DNA of 64,000 bases from a bacterium (GTDB taxonomy: Bacteria > Krumholzibacteriota > Krumholzibacteriia > Krumholzibacteriales > Krumholzibacteriaceae), in NCBI GenBank assembly GCA_020350885.1, contig CP070727.1, positions 1,459,944 through 1,523,943 on the forward strand. Reading direction: 5' to 3'. Position 1 is the stretch's first letter. Every line of letters starts with the position of its first letter. The position numbers and the translations under genes were made by a program. The notes under the pieces are model-generated. The model worked only from the letters and a program-made list of their open reading frames with translations. It was not told the DNA's origin and ran no database searches. Positions 1 through 9,238 of the stretch are shown here, one piece after another.

Positions 1-473
1 CTCAGATCGTTCCCCGTTCGATGAACATGAGCTCTCTCGTAGGGACCGTAATCGACGACCTCCGTATTCTGGCGGAGGAGAAGGGTCAGGAACTGACATT
101 GAAGAGACCACCGGTGCTTAACGTTATGGCCGATGAGGATACGATCAGGCTTGCCGTAAGCAATGTCCTGCACAACTCGATCACATACGCACAGGAAGGC
201 GGACATATCGAGGTGCGGCTCGAAACGATCGACGACGGGTCTGCTGTAATCGATATCATCGACGACGGACCGGGGATAGCGCCTGATCAACGGGAGAAGG
301 TATTCGAACGCTTCTACCGGATCGACAAGGCCCGCTCACGGGAAGCAGGCGGTGCGGGACTTGGACTCGCCATAGCCCGCTGGGCCGTAGAGGCCAACAA
401 CGGCCGCATCGAGTTCATCGATATGGAAGGCTCCGGCAGCCGGTGCCGGATCACACTCGGGAGGGGATCATAG
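1..473 (+). CDS. Sensor histidine kinase, C-terminal part (5' truncated by window edge)
   Basis: The reading frame is open from base 3 to the TAG at 471-473, so the ATG at 21 is probably internal and the gene starts left of the window. The visible part is a HATPase_c domain: N box LHNSITYA, G1 box DDGPGI, F box VFERFYRID and G2 box GAGLGLAI appear in the right order and spacing. The HisKA phospho-acceptor helix and the input domain are not visible. It would autophosphorylate and signal to a response regulator that is not in the window. It is one of only two plus-strand genes and marks the left border of the minus-strand gene block. Confidence 0.9.
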   Translation, partial: QIVPRSMNMSSLVGTVIDDLRILAEEKGQELTLKRPPVLNVMADEDTIRLAVSNVLHNSITYAQEGGHIEVRLETIDDGSAVIDIIDDGPGIAPDQREKVFERFYRIDKARSREAGGAGLGLAIARWAVEANNGRIEFIDMEGSGSRCRITLGRGS

Positions 474-484
474 ACGATCCGAGC

Positions 485-1099
485 CTATTTCCCACCATCC
501 CGTTTGGGGGAGCGCGATCTCATCCTCGGTATAAAGCGAGGTACCCTGGAGCAGTAGTCTTCATACTCCTTCCCGAAACGCTTCCTCAGCTCCCGCTCCT
601 CCAGCAGAACGACGAGATATACGAAAACGACGTAGCCCAGCACGACAACATAAGATGCCAGATAGTTACTGAATAAGGCTGCTGCCAAGAGGCCCAGGCC
701 GACCTCGACGTAGCGCGGATGCCGGATGACCGAGTAGATCCCATCGGTCACGAGCTCATTTCGATCACGCCGTCCCGAAATCTCGGGAATTCCGAGAACG
801 GTCCCCGGCCGGAGGACCTTCCTCCATCCCGTACGAATTATCATGGCACCACATAGCAGCACGGCGGCCAGGACGGACAGGGGGACATTGAATCCGAAAT
901 CGACCGTAAGAAACAGGTTGCGCGTCGACCAGAGCGCCATTATACCGATGGCTATGAAGCCGATGATCACCACATATGTACCCCAGAGTCCGACCCGTCG
1001 CCACATCTCGATGAAGGGATGGACCAAGAACCACGAGAACAGGATAGGCATGGTCGCGACCACCATCCCAAGGGCTACGTAATACCTTGCAGTATCCAT
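485..1099 (-). CDS. Isoprenylcysteine carboxyl methyltransferase family membrane protein
   Basis: This 204-residue protein has several hydrophobic helices. Its C-terminal signature IRHPRYVEVG, followed by an acidic-basic tail (LEERELRKRF ... YCSRVPRFIP), is typical of the ICMT/PEMT-like family, which uses S-adenosylmethionine at the membrane. The substrate cannot be deduced. The ATG follows GAGGA. It lies 22 bases downstream of an O-methyltransferase gene in the same direction, so they may be co-transcribed. A second family member lies at 56651-57313. Confidence 0.8.
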   Translation of the reverse strand: MDTARYYVALGMVVATMPILFSWFLVHPFIEMWRRVGLWGTYVVIIGFIAIGIMALWSTRNLFLTVDFGFNVPLSVLAAVLLCGAMIIRTGWRKVLRPGTVLGIPEISGRRDRNELVTDGIYSVIRHPRYVEVGLGLLAAALFSNYLASYVVVLGYVVFVYLVVLLEERELRKRFGKEYEDYCSRVPRFIPRMRSRSPKRDGGK

Positions 1100-1121
1100 A
1101 TCCGAATCCTCGGCAGCTGCC

Positions 1122-2087
1122 TCATTTCCTGCCGACCAATAGGAATGAATACTCGGTCAGGGGAGACATCCTCGAGATCGCAAATCCGACATTCCTGACA
1201 TTCTTCTCGAGAGCCGAAACGGTCATAATCGTTCTCTGTGCATCGTCTACTAATTCTTTTACGGCAAAGAGGGCCCCGAAGAGTGGTCTGGTTCCTTCAG
1301 GATCCGCATAGTAGCCCCGGATGAGGAGAAGCCCTTCCGGACGCAGGCAATTCCAGGCGTTCTCCAAGACACGCAGCGCCGACGTCTCCTCGTAGATGAC
1401 ATCCGATAGAAGGACAACACCTATACCCTCACCATATGAATCCTCCACCAGATCGGTTTCACGCAACGTGATTCGATCTTTTACGGCGCAGTCCGCGATC
1501 ATCTCCCTCGTGACTGCGAGCACTTCACCTCTATCCAAAATGGTTGAATGCAGATCAGGATATTTACGGCAGAGCGTGATTGAATACAGCCCGGATCCGC
1601 CTCCAGCATCGACCATCTCCCTCCTGCCCGAAAGATCGACAGCATCCCTCAATGCCGCCGCCTCGCCCAACCTGCCGATGTTATCCATGGCCCTGATGAA
1701 CGTTCCATAATCTGTTTGCAGGTATGCTTTGACGAGGCCCGCCTCGTGTGTGCCCCTGATTATTTCAGGCATATCGTACCATCGAGCCGATTCATCGTTC
1801 AGCAGGTCAAGGAAATCCCCGACATATGACTCCCGCCCTTCGACGAAATAGATCCTGCTGAAATCCGAATTTGTATAGTTATTGCCTTGCGAATTCATGA
1901 GCCCCAAGGCTACACACGCATCTAGGAGCGGTCTCAGAAAGCGGGGATTCGCCCGGCATTGCCCGGAAATCTCTTCTGCGGGCATTTCCCCATCGGAAAG
2001 AATCGTAAACAGCTTCAGTCGAATGGCGGCAAAGACAACACCGATCGTCCACGGTGCCATAAGATAATCGGATATCGTTCTCTCCAT
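1122..2087 (-). CDS. SAM-dependent O-methyltransferase (acetylserotonin/caffeate OMT-like)
   Basis: The 321 residues contain an N-terminal winged-helix dimerisation region (about 1-100) and a Rossmann methyltransferase domain with motif I VDAGGGSGLY (about 160-170). A later motif, LRPEGLLLIRGYY, sits before the C-terminal strands. This is the plant/bacterial small-molecule O-methyltransferase fold, PF00891-like. The substrate is unknown. A second member of the family is at 5508-6521, and four other methyltransferases lie nearby on this strand. Confidence 0.82.
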   Translation of the reverse strand: MERTISDYLMAPWTIGVVFAAIRLKLFTILSDGEMPAEEISGQCRANPRFLRPLLDACVALGLMNSQGNNYTNSDFSRIYFVEGRESYVGDFLDLLNDESARWYDMPEIIRGTHEAGLVKAYLQTDYGTFIRAMDNIGRLGEAAALRDAVDLSGRREMVDAGGGSGLYSITLCRKYPDLHSTILDRGEVLAVTREMIADCAVKDRITLRETDLVEDSYGEGIGVVLLSDVIYEETSALRVLENAWNCLRPEGLLLIRGYYADPEGTRPLFGALFAVKELVDDAQRTIMTVSALEKNVRNVGFAISRMSPLTEYSFLLVGRK

Positions 2088-2189
2088 ACCCGAATCTCTC
2101 CTCCCGGTGAGAACCGTGCCTTCTCAGGCCACGGCGGGAATAACCTTTGAAACCGAATCGATGGGAATGTAGCTATGCTTTGTTTCTAT

Positions 2190-3128
2190 TTAAAAGATAT
2201 CCAAATCGCCGCCCGAGACCACCGCTCCGTCATACTCTTCCCGAATTTCCTTCAGCAGCTCCTCCTCTGAAGCCCCCCAGAACAATTGATGGTAGAGAAT
2301 AAGCAACCTGGGATTAACGATCCTCGCTGTCTTCGCCAATTCCTTCGTCGACGTATGAAAGCTCGAATGATACCTCTTCCATTCCGGAGAACGTTCCTCG
2401 AACCGCGACTGGCAATAGACCTCATGAATGAGAACGTCACACCCCTTTGCCGCCTCGATCAACGTGTCACACGGCGCCGTATCCCCCGAGATTACAATAA
2501 CTCTATCGGATGTATAGAACTTGAACCCGTATGCACGATGCCATGATCCGTGCCGCACGGGAAACGCCTCTACGGTGACATTCGAATCTTCGTAAATCAC
2601 ACCCGGAACAATCTCGTGCACATTCACCTTATAGCCTTCCGTATTCGCAGGTTCGAGGCCGAAGAGCCGCATGTATATATCTTCCTGATATGCTGCAAGG
2701 ATACGATCCGTCATCCATTTGATCCCCTCGGGACCGTAGACCTCCAGGGGCGTGTTGCGCCCGAGGACCCACGGAGTGAATATCAAATCGGGGTATCCCG
2801 CCGTATGATCGGAATGCAGATGCGTCACAAAGACCCGCCTGATATTCGACACTCGAAGCGCCTCTATCCCTTTCCGCCGTGCGGCGGCGGCTCTTCGCAC
2901 CACTCCGGGCCCGAAATCCACAAGATAGGGAACATCATTGACGATTATGGCTACGGCAGGGCCGGAATGATCAGGATCGGCCACGGGCGTCCCCGTTCCC
3001 AAGAGTACTATCTTCGAAACGGCGGATTCCCCGCTGGATTCAGCGAAGACCGTATGCGTTCCAGCACCAAACGCCTGCGTAAGCGTCCCCACAACGAGAA
3101 CCCAAATATATACCTGTTGCTTATTCAA
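2190..3128 (-). CDS. Exported metallo-beta-lactamase-fold hydrolase (RNase Z-like family)
   Basis: The start is TTG at 3126-3128, preceded at good spacing by AGGAG. An N-terminal signal peptide (about residues 1-29, ending HTVFAES) implies export. The metal-binding signature THLHSDH is at residues 102-108. Further ligands are suggested by PVRHGSW, SGDTAPCD and the C-terminal YHSSFHTS. The overall layout matches the RNase Z/arylsulfatase branch of the MBL superfamily. Because it is exported, a tRNA 3'-processing role is unlikely and a phosphodiesterase or ester hydrolase is more plausible. Confidence 0.8.
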   Translation of the reverse strand: MNKQQVYIWVLVVGTLTQAFGAGTHTVFAESSGESAVSKIVLLGTGTPVADPDHSGPAVAIIVNDVPYLVDFGPGVVRRAAAARRKGIEALRVSNIRRVFVTHLHSDHTAGYPDLIFTPWVLGRNTPLEVYGPEGIKWMTDRILAAYQEDIYMRLFGLEPANTEGYKVNVHEIVPGVIYEDSNVTVEAFPVRHGSWHRAYGFKFYTSDRVIVISGDTAPCDTLIEAAKGCDVLIHEVYCQSRFEERSPEWKRYHSSFHTSTKELAKTARIVNPRLLILYHQLFWGASEEELLKEIREEYDGAVVSGGDLDIF

Positions 3129-3194
3129 TCGTTTCTCCTAAAAGGTAAATCCGACATCACACCTTTCAGATATCCATCCCGGTGCGTGTTGCCT

Positions 3195-3743
3195 CTATGT
3201 ATCCGGTTCGAAACGAATATACTCTGCGGGTACCGCCCGTGTCAGCCATGTATCCCTCGAGATCTGAAACAGCTCGTGCCCATCTGCGTGCAGACGCCCG
3301 GCATCGATCTCGAGGACGACCGCCCGTCCGTGCCTTCCCCCGACACTCGAGGCCGATTCCGCATCGGACGAGAGATGCACGAACTGGCGCCTCCCGGGAC
3401 CGAGCCCGTGCTTTGCTATCGATCCGAGGTACTTTCGGGCAGTTCCATGGTATAGGATCTTCGGGGGCTCCGCAGGCTCTACCCCGAGATCGACCGGAAC
3501 GGAATGGCCGTACAATGCCCTGATGCGCTCGAGATCCGCACTGATCTGGTATCTCCCCTTCGCATCCGTCTCGGTGATCTCGTAGATCTCCTCACGTGTC
3601 AGATTGACCCCACGGTCTCGCGCGGCCTCTATGAGCTCGGAGATGTGCGCCCATCCATGAGGATCGAGGGAAAGACCGATCTTATCCGGTTCATGACGGA
3701 GCACCCAGCAGAGGAACTTGCTCTTCTTGATATATTTCTCCAT
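3195..3743 (-). CDS. kptA: RNA 2'-phosphotransferase KptA/Tpt1
   Basis: The protein begins SKFLCWVLRHEPDKIGL and contains GHS, LYHGT and a basic C-terminal half, as in the Tpt1/KptA family. These enzymes remove an internal 2'-phosphate from RNA using NAD+, producing ADP-ribose 1''-2''-cyclic phosphate. The conserved Arg-His of LRH is present. I chose the ATG at 3741-3743, which matches the family N-terminus; the frame could also begin at a GTG at 3773. Bacteria lack the fungal tRNA-splicing pathway, so the physiological role is open. Genes of this family travel horizontally. Confidence 0.88.
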   Translation of the reverse strand: MEKYIKKSKFLCWVLRHEPDKIGLSLDPHGWAHISELIEAARDRGVNLTREEIYEITETDAKGRYQISADLERIRALYGHSVPVDLGVEPAEPPKILYHGTARKYLGSIAKHGLGPGRRQFVHLSSDAESASSVGGRHGRAVVLEIDAGRLHADGHELFQISRDTWLTRAVPAEYIRFEPDT

Positions 3744-3790
3744 GGCGATGATTCCGTATTCGAACCAATGCACCTTACACTCGTCGTATT

Positions 3791-4540
3791 TCAGAAGTAT
3801 ACACTGATTCCCATTATGACCGACAATCCATCAAACCGCCACTCGTCGTAATCCCGGATATCCCTCTGTTTGCGAACGTCGGTGCCGTACGTTGTGCGAC
3901 TGTTATCGATTTCTCCATTCGTATATACCAGGGAAGCACGATACTCAGCATGGAAACTGATATTCTTTGTGGCAAACCACTCGACGCCGCCAATGCCAAG
4001 AACGCCGATGCTCCAGGACAGCAGGTAACTATACATTTTTGTATCTCCCGGCGGACCTCCGGAAACGAGTATATTTTGTGTCTTCTTCTTGGACCTTTGG
4101 ATCTTGAAGAGCGGTCCAGCTCCCCAAAACAAATTGATGTTTGCATCGGGTCGTGGATAATTCATATACAGAAAATCCAGCTGTACCGTCTGTCTGCTCG
4201 CCTCAGCCGTGATCTCGCGCCTCGATGCAATCGTATCCGCAACTTCCGTGATGTCCTCCCTCGTTTCATCATCGAATTCGATATCGAGATCCAAGCCCAC
4301 ACGGAAGGCCGAATGTCGTGATAGGTGTCTCTTCACGGAGATGATCATACCGCCGAATTTCTTCAACACGAGATCATCCTCGATCTGAAACTGTAGCGAC
4401 CAGGAACCCGGGTGGAGCGAATTCTCACGCACATTCTCCTTCCCGGATTCCCCTGCAAACACGCTCGAACACAGAAAAGAGAGAAAAACGATAAAAAATA
4501 TCAATGAAACCAGCGATCGTGCACCATTCTCTGACTTCAT
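3791..4540 (-). CDS. Putative outer-membrane beta-barrel protein, unknown function
   Basis: This 249-residue protein starts at an ATG after AAAGGAGGAATTG. It has a signal peptide ending near VFAGES, then alternating hydrophobic/polar strands, and ends in an aromatic residue (VIMGISVYF), as expected for an outer-membrane beta-barrel insertion signal. I recognise no specific family. The ending lies close to the start of the upstream kptA unit but the functions look unrelated. Confidence 0.55.
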   Translation of the reverse strand: MKSENGARSLVSLIFFIVFLSFLCSSVFAGESGKENVRENSLHPGSWSLQFQIEDDLVLKKFGGMIISVKRHLSRHSAFRVGLDLDIEFDDETREDITEVADTIASRREITAEASRQTVQLDFLYMNYPRPDANINLFWGAGPLFKIQRSKKKTQNILVSGGPPGDTKMYSYLLSWSIGVLGIGGVEWFATKNISFHAEYRASLVYTNGEIDNSRTTYGTDVRKQRDIRDYDEWRFDGLSVIMGISVYF

Positions 4541-4631
4541 TACAATTCCTCCTTTCTCAACAAACGTCGTCTATGGACAATTCAAAAGGTACTGCCATCT
4601 CCTCGGACCGTTTTTAATCCACTCGAAAGAT

Positions 4632-5444
4632 TCACCCGGGGACCTCGCCCCAGAACATCGAATAGGTGAAAAATGCATAGTAGTCGGGAAGGTTCAGGAT
4701 GAAGTCCGGAGAATCCGGACTGCAGAGACGCCGGAACTCCTCTCGGTCATCCGGTGCCAGTTCCGACTCCGCACCCTCCCACCGCATGGCAAACAGCGAT
4801 ATGAGGGCACGGCGTTTCTCCTCGCTCAATGGGGCATAAACGCTGTCTGCAAATACTTGAGCCTTTATTTCCTCCATGCCGAGCTCCCGATACCAGTCCA
4901 GCGCCCGCAGGAAGTGTCTCCGAGGATCCATCCCATGCACATACGGGGCGATCCCCGCTGCCGTGGCACTCAGTCGTGCTTCCAGCAAGGGATATCCCGG
5001 AAGCAACTGCTCCGATGACCACGCTATGATGGCCACAATGCCGGCAGGTTTTACAACCCGAATAAGTTCCTTCATCGGTGGCAGAGGATCTATGGGAGCA
5101 TATCCAATGCAGCTCGCGCTCCACGCCCAGTCGAATGTATCATCTTCAAAGGGAAGATCCCTCACATCCCCCTTCTTGAAGGAGATCTGTTTCGACAGGT
5201 CGTATGTCCTCACATTCTCCTCAGCATAGTGCAGAAACTCGGGAGACGAATCGAGTCCTATGACATGCCCGGCGGAGCCCACTGTCTCTGCCAGTTGCAT
5301 TGCCTGGAGGCCGATTCCACAACCCGCATCAAGCCCCCGGCTCCCCGCGGGGAGATGCAGCGCACGGATGGCAGAAGAATGGATCTGCTCCTGAAGAGGA
5401 CTTGCTGCCAACAGCCTTTGCAGGTACGATTCCGTTTCAGCCAT
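4632..5444 (-). CDS. Class I SAM-dependent methyltransferase (UbiE/Methyltransf_11-like)
   Basis: The 270 residues include motif I LDAGCGIGLQAMQLAE near residue 37, followed by LGLDSSPEFL-like motif II and DLPFEDDTFDWAWS, which is typical of Methyltransf_11 enzymes. The acceptor substrate cannot be inferred. The ATG is preceded by AAAGGGAA. It lies 63 bases downstream of an O-methyltransferase and belongs to a run of three consecutive methyltransferase genes (7344 to 4632). Confidence 0.85.
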   Translation of the reverse strand: MAETESYLQRLLAASPLQEQIHSSAIRALHLPAGSRGLDAGCGIGLQAMQLAETVGSAGHVIGLDSSPEFLHYAEENVRTYDLSKQISFKKGDVRDLPFEDDTFDWAWSASCIGYAPIDPLPPMKELIRVVKPAGIVAIIAWSSEQLLPGYPLLEARLSATAAGIAPYVHGMDPRRHFLRALDWYRELGMEEIKAQVFADSVYAPLSEEKRRALISLFAMRWEGAESELAPDDREEFRRLCSPDSPDFILNLPDYYAFFTYSMFWGEVPG

Positions 5445-5507
5445 CTTCTATTCCCTTTCGATTCAATGTTCTGATATGTCGGGACCTGCCGGATGCCTTA
5501 TCTGTCT

Positions 5508-6521
5508 CTACGTTTCCGACCGGGTACCTTCGAGAATGGAAACGGTTCCCTTTGTGTGAACAACCCTCGATAAATCGTATCCCGACGATTCGAGCAGCGA
5601 TCGGTACTCCGATTCCGTTCGCTCCATGCCGCCCGTAATGACGAACATCTCCAGATCAAGCAGCTTCGCAATCGATGGTTCATTCCCGGGCGGAATGATC
5701 GATTCGACGACAAGGAGTATGTCACCCGGCTTCTGTGCACGGGCACATGTACGAAGAATTATTCCGCACCGTTTATCATCCCAGTCATGGAGCACATTTG
5801 ACAGGATAACCGCATCCCCACCCCGTGGTATGCTCTCGAAGAAATTGCACTCCAGTGCCGTGCACCGGTCTTCCAACTCCCTCGTGCGAATCAGTTCACC
5901 GGCCTCATCGATTACCGGGGATATATCGGCCACTATTCCCTTCATATTCGGATTGGCCGCCAGGATCTCGGCCATGAGCGATCCGTTTCCACCGCCGACA
6001 TCCACCAAGGTTCCTAAACCTGAGAAATCGTAGGCATCGATAATCACACTATGTGAGACAGCGGCTTTTACCGCATTCGCTTCCATCAACACCCTCTCCT
6101 CCTGCGGATGTTCTTTCAGCCACTCGAATATCGGTCTCCCGTGGGCCGCTATGAAAGGGCTTTTCCCCGATCGAACACCATCGAGAAAATAGATCCAAGC
6201 CTCGTCGTTCCACTGGACGTTGAAAAGACGTGCGACAGAATTCATGGCACCGGAACGGAGGAGCTCCGCCATCGGTGTGAGTCCGAACCTCCCGTCCTCC
6301 ATTTCGTGATAGATACCGACGCTCGCCAACGCCCTCATCATCCTATAGAGGGACGGTGCATGTGCACCGCACTTCCCCGCAAGCTCCTCGATGGACATGG
6401 GACCGTCGGTCAGCTGGTCGGATATTCCGAGCTCGGCAGCGGCATATATCGGCTTGCTGATCCATTTTCCAACGATGAATTTCATGAGTTGCACATCAGG
6501 AGGTGCTTGATCCGTTTTCAT
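5508..6521 (-). CDS. SAM-dependent O-methyltransferase with dimerisation domain
   Basis: This 337-residue protein has an N-terminal winged-helix region (IEELAGKCGAHAPSLYRMMR) and a catalytic domain with motif I LVDVGGGNGSLMAEI. The later motif LSNVLHDWDDKRC carries the His-Asp typical of the acetylserotonin/hydroxyneurosporene O-methyltransferase group. The start follows AAAGGAGC. Its first 26 bases overlap the end of the upstream FkbM-family gene, indicating co-transcription and probable translational coupling. Confidence 0.87.
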   Translation of the reverse strand: MKTDQAPPDVQLMKFIVGKWISKPIYAAAELGISDQLTDGPMSIEELAGKCGAHAPSLYRMMRALASVGIYHEMEDGRFGLTPMAELLRSGAMNSVARLFNVQWNDEAWIYFLDGVRSGKSPFIAAHGRPIFEWLKEHPQEERVLMEANAVKAAVSHSVIIDAYDFSGLGTLVDVGGGNGSLMAEILAANPNMKGIVADISPVIDEAGELIRTRELEDRCTALECNFFESIPRGGDAVILSNVLHDWDDKRCGIILRTCARAQKPGDILLVVESIIPPGNEPSIAKLLDLEMFVITGGMERTESEYRSLLESSGYDLSRVVHTKGTVSILEGTRSET

Positions 6522-7344
6522 TTAGAGCTCCTTTACGGGGGACACAGAATGCGTCGTAATGAGTCCATTCCATCAAATCTCGTTTTTCGAGCTTCGAGCC
6601 GAGATAGCTCGTCTCACCTTCGATTCGATACACTTCGTATCCGAAATCAACCAGGAGATCATACAAACGTTCACGCTGCGAGCGATTCAACCGCTTGTAG
6701 AACTCTACCTTGATGAATGGCTTATGCGTCGAGATCAGGTCCTTCAGCGAAACGAGTACCGCATGGTCATACCCTTCCGTATCGATCTTCAAGAACCGGA
6801 TACGCGGGGAAAGATCCTTGTGATTGCCGTTGATATACGATTGCAGATTCTCTCCCCGGACCTTGAGCTTGAACGCATGCCCATGACGCCACTTGCTTAT
6901 ACCTTCGTGTAACCCTCCATTGCAGTATCCGGGATCCGAGTATTCGAACTCGTACTCACCCGACTCGGGCGTCGCCGCGAACATCAGAGGGATGATGGTG
7001 TACTTATCAGCATTGAGTTCCGAATTCTTCTTGAGAACCGGAAAGACATATGGATTCGGTTCCAAGGCCAGCACACACCCCTCCCTTCCGGCAGCGAGAG
7101 CGATTGGAATCGTCGAATCACCGGTGTGGGCGCCAATGTCGATTGCGACATCACCCGGCTTGATGAAATTCCGCAGCTCGTCAATGACTTCCTGGCGTAT
7201 GATCTTTTCTGTCTCACGAGGATGCAGCCACTGCGCATACCTCACCTGACCATCCTTGGGTAACTCGAACGTCCTGATTTCGTAAGGATAGGTCCTTGCT
7301 TTCGGCCGTAGCCCGAATACGTATAATAGCTCACGTAGTTTCAT
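6496..7344 (-). CDS. FkbM family methyltransferase
   Basis: The 282 residues carry AIDIGAHTGDSTIPIALA (motif I), LALEPNPYVFPVL and the family hallmark FLKIDTEGYDHAVL. FkbM-type enzymes O-methylate polyketides, sugars or other secondary products. It is the first gene of a three-gene methyltransferase run (FkbM, O-methyltransferase, UbiE-like) with an overlap to the second. No glycosyltransferase or polyketide gene is nearby, so the substrate is unknown. Confidence 0.88.
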   Translation of the reverse strand: MKLRELLYVFGLRPKARTYPYEIRTFELPKDGQVRYAQWLHPRETEKIIRQEVIDELRNFIKPGDVAIDIGAHTGDSTIPIALAAGREGCVLALEPNPYVFPVLKKNSELNADKYTIIPLMFAATPESGEYEFEYSDPGYCNGGLHEGISKWRHGHAFKLKVRGENLQSYINGNHKDLSPRIRFLKIDTEGYDHAVLVSLKDLISTHKPFIKVEFYKRLNRSQRERLYDLLVDFGYEVYRIEGETSYLGSKLEKRDLMEWTHYDAFCVPRKGALNENGSSTS

Positions 7345-7444
7345 GTTCGCTCATACTCTGTATGATCGCCCCAAGGTCAGCATATAATCAGCATATAAAA
7401 GGACAGTTCTCTCATGCAGCAACATCAATACAATATACTGTTAT

Positions 7445-8800
7445 TTATTGCAGTGTTTCAAATCTCAGGATGGCGCTTTGCGTTGGAATAGTATGAGTAA
7501 TCTTTCTTATAAAAATGAATGCGTCATATGCATTAGCCGGTACGAATTCTGCAACACCCCCCTCACCCCTCATCTTTTGTTTCCTATTGAGCCACTCGTA
7601 TACCGGCCCGTCCTTCGGCGCGGAACGAAGATCGATCATAAAAATCGAATGGCCCACACGTGAGAAGTAAGCGTCGATCATATCAGTCTGCGTTGGGGGA
7701 AGCGGCTCCCGGTAATCACTCTCATAGAATGAAAATCCGATGGTAACAACATCTTCCCCGATCTCATTGCTCAGGTAATGAGCCATAGGCACCATCCCTT
7801 TGGTAGGTGGCCTGTTTGGTATGTTCAAATCGAGTGAATCCCTGGCAACGTGAAAGTTGTGGGCCCATACGATAAGCCGCCTGTCAGTGTTATGGTTCAA
7901 TATCCATTTGATATTATCCACCATGGCTTTTTCTCTTACGTCTCCCGCTTCCTGGAATGTTGCCCGTACTCCCTTCGTAAACAACTCATGCGCTTGCCTG
8001 ACGGTCACGAGCTGCTGGTTAATCCATTCGAATCGTTGTTGTGAAGAATTCTTGATATATTCCGCCCGTTTATTCTGAAACCTCGACAGCATCCCATCAT
8101 ACAAATTCGTCAGGCTATCCACATCTCGAGGAGGGATGGAGTAGTACTTCTGCATGATTTGTCCCCAGAATCGCGCCCGAAACAGATCGAGGCCGGCGCG
8201 TTCTCCATTCATGGTGACAAAATATTCCTTATCGACCTGCTCCAAATAAGAGAGTGTACTTTGCAACGCCGGTAATGGATTGGTGATATCGATTCCATAG
8301 AACTTGATCTTTCTGCCGGTATTAGGATCGCCGTTGTAATCTCTCATCCATTCAACGAGCGCAACTATCTCTTCTGTATTCCAGATATACCAGGCCCCCA
8401 TCTTATTGAGCGCATCCTCCGGATCACCATCTCCCTTCAATATGAAGTCGTTAATGACATCAGAGTCGGGAAAACTCTCCTCGAGCGCCAAAAGCGAGAA
8501 TCCCATCTCTTCTACAAGAAACCGAATGATACGGTGTTTCAAGACATACTGCTCATGCGCATCATGCCGGCTATCACCGAGGCATACCACCCGGGCATTA
8601 CCGACGATATCGATAAGAGGTGATAGATCTTCATTGCTGCTGTTTGGATCAATCGTCTTGATGGGACGTGCATGCTCCTTCATCCACGTCAGAACGGACC
8701 CGGTCCCGTTTTCAACCTCTTTTTGTGTGCAGCCAGATACAATTATCGCGATGAGGATAAACGAGAAGAACGTAGAAATGGTGAGATTAGAAAATTTCAT
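7445..8800 (-). CDS. Erythromycin-esterase-like lipoprotein
   Basis: The 451-residue protein has a lipoprotein signal with lipobox VSGC (Cys about 24). The EreA/EreB signature follows: GDSRHDAHEQ (about 75-84), LALEESF (about 104-110), FYGIDI and a late HNFHVARD. The family includes macrolide esterases and many hydrolases of unknown substrate. A periplasm-facing lipoprotein form is unusual for a resistance enzyme, so another ester may be hydrolysed. A more distant relative of the same superfamily is at 15777-17198. Confidence 0.82.
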   Translation of the reverse strand: MKFSNLTISTFFSFILIAIIVSGCTQKEVENGTGSVLTWMKEHARPIKTIDPNSSNEDLSPLIDIVGNARVVCLGDSRHDAHEQYVLKHRIIRFLVEEMGFSLLALEESFPDSDVINDFILKGDGDPEDALNKMGAWYIWNTEEIVALVEWMRDYNGDPNTGRKIKFYGIDITNPLPALQSTLSYLEQVDKEYFVTMNGERAGLDLFRARFWGQIMQKYYSIPPRDVDSLTNLYDGMLSRFQNKRAEYIKNSSQQRFEWINQQLVTVRQAHELFTKGVRATFQEAGDVREKAMVDNIKWILNHNTDRRLIVWAHNFHVARDSLDLNIPNRPPTKGMVPMAHYLSNEIGEDVVTIGFSFYESDYREPLPPTQTDMIDAYFSRVGHSIFMIDLRSAPKDGPVYEWLNRKQKMRGEGGVAEFVPANAYDAFIFIRKITHTIPTQSAILRFETLQ

Positions 8801-8869
8801 TTATCTTTTTATGCATTATGAGCCTTACGGGGCTTGTATAGCACCGGTAGCTCACAAAGTACCGGGACC

Positions 8870-9103
8870 CTATTCAGCCCATGCGGGCATCGACTTCATA
8901 TAGCATTCAGCTCTGGTTCGGGCCCTCTCATCGTCGAGATCCGGTGACCAGCTTTTCAACCAGGCCATGACACCATTCAGAATCTCTTCCCTTGGTTTGA
9001 GATTGCCCGATTCATCCGTACAGTATTTACAGTAATTCTCAGCCGGTCCCTGAAAATCGGGCATATTCAATGGTGCCGCGCATGAATGACAGAATTTATC
9101 CAT
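8870..9103 (-). CDS. Small zinc-ribbon protein (copy 1)
   Basis: This 77-residue protein begins with a zinc ribbon formed by CHSC (5-8) and CKYC (about 26-29), followed by a helical tail with WLKSWSPDLD. The start follows AAAGGAGAAGG. It is similar along its whole length to the protein at 41065-41301, sharing YCKYCTDE, LKSWSPDLD and the MPEWAD/MPAWAE ending. It resembles the putative zinc ribbon family PF12674. Function unknown. Confidence 0.8.
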   Translation of the reverse strand: MDKFCHSCAAPLNMPDFQGPAENYCKYCTDESGNLKPREEILNGVMAWLKSWSPDLDDERARTRAECYMKSMPAWAE

Positions 9104-9238
9104 TTCCCTTCTCCTTTAAGAGGTTAGACACCCGACAGAATCGACCTTACTATGGCATTGACATCCGTGCAAGGATAATATCCCTTTTGCTGCAATGCTT
9201 CCGGTATGCAATTACTCACAGTGGCGAATCCCACTCGT

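Noticed and set aside
3504..3851. Plus-strand open frames opposite the kptA gene and similar frames across the window
   Set aside because: They mirror well-supported minus-strand genes, lack RBS and show no recognisable protein features.
9123..9129. GTTAGAC core heptamer
   Set aside because: No partner RYYYAAC end or paired arms nearby; heptamers occur by chance.
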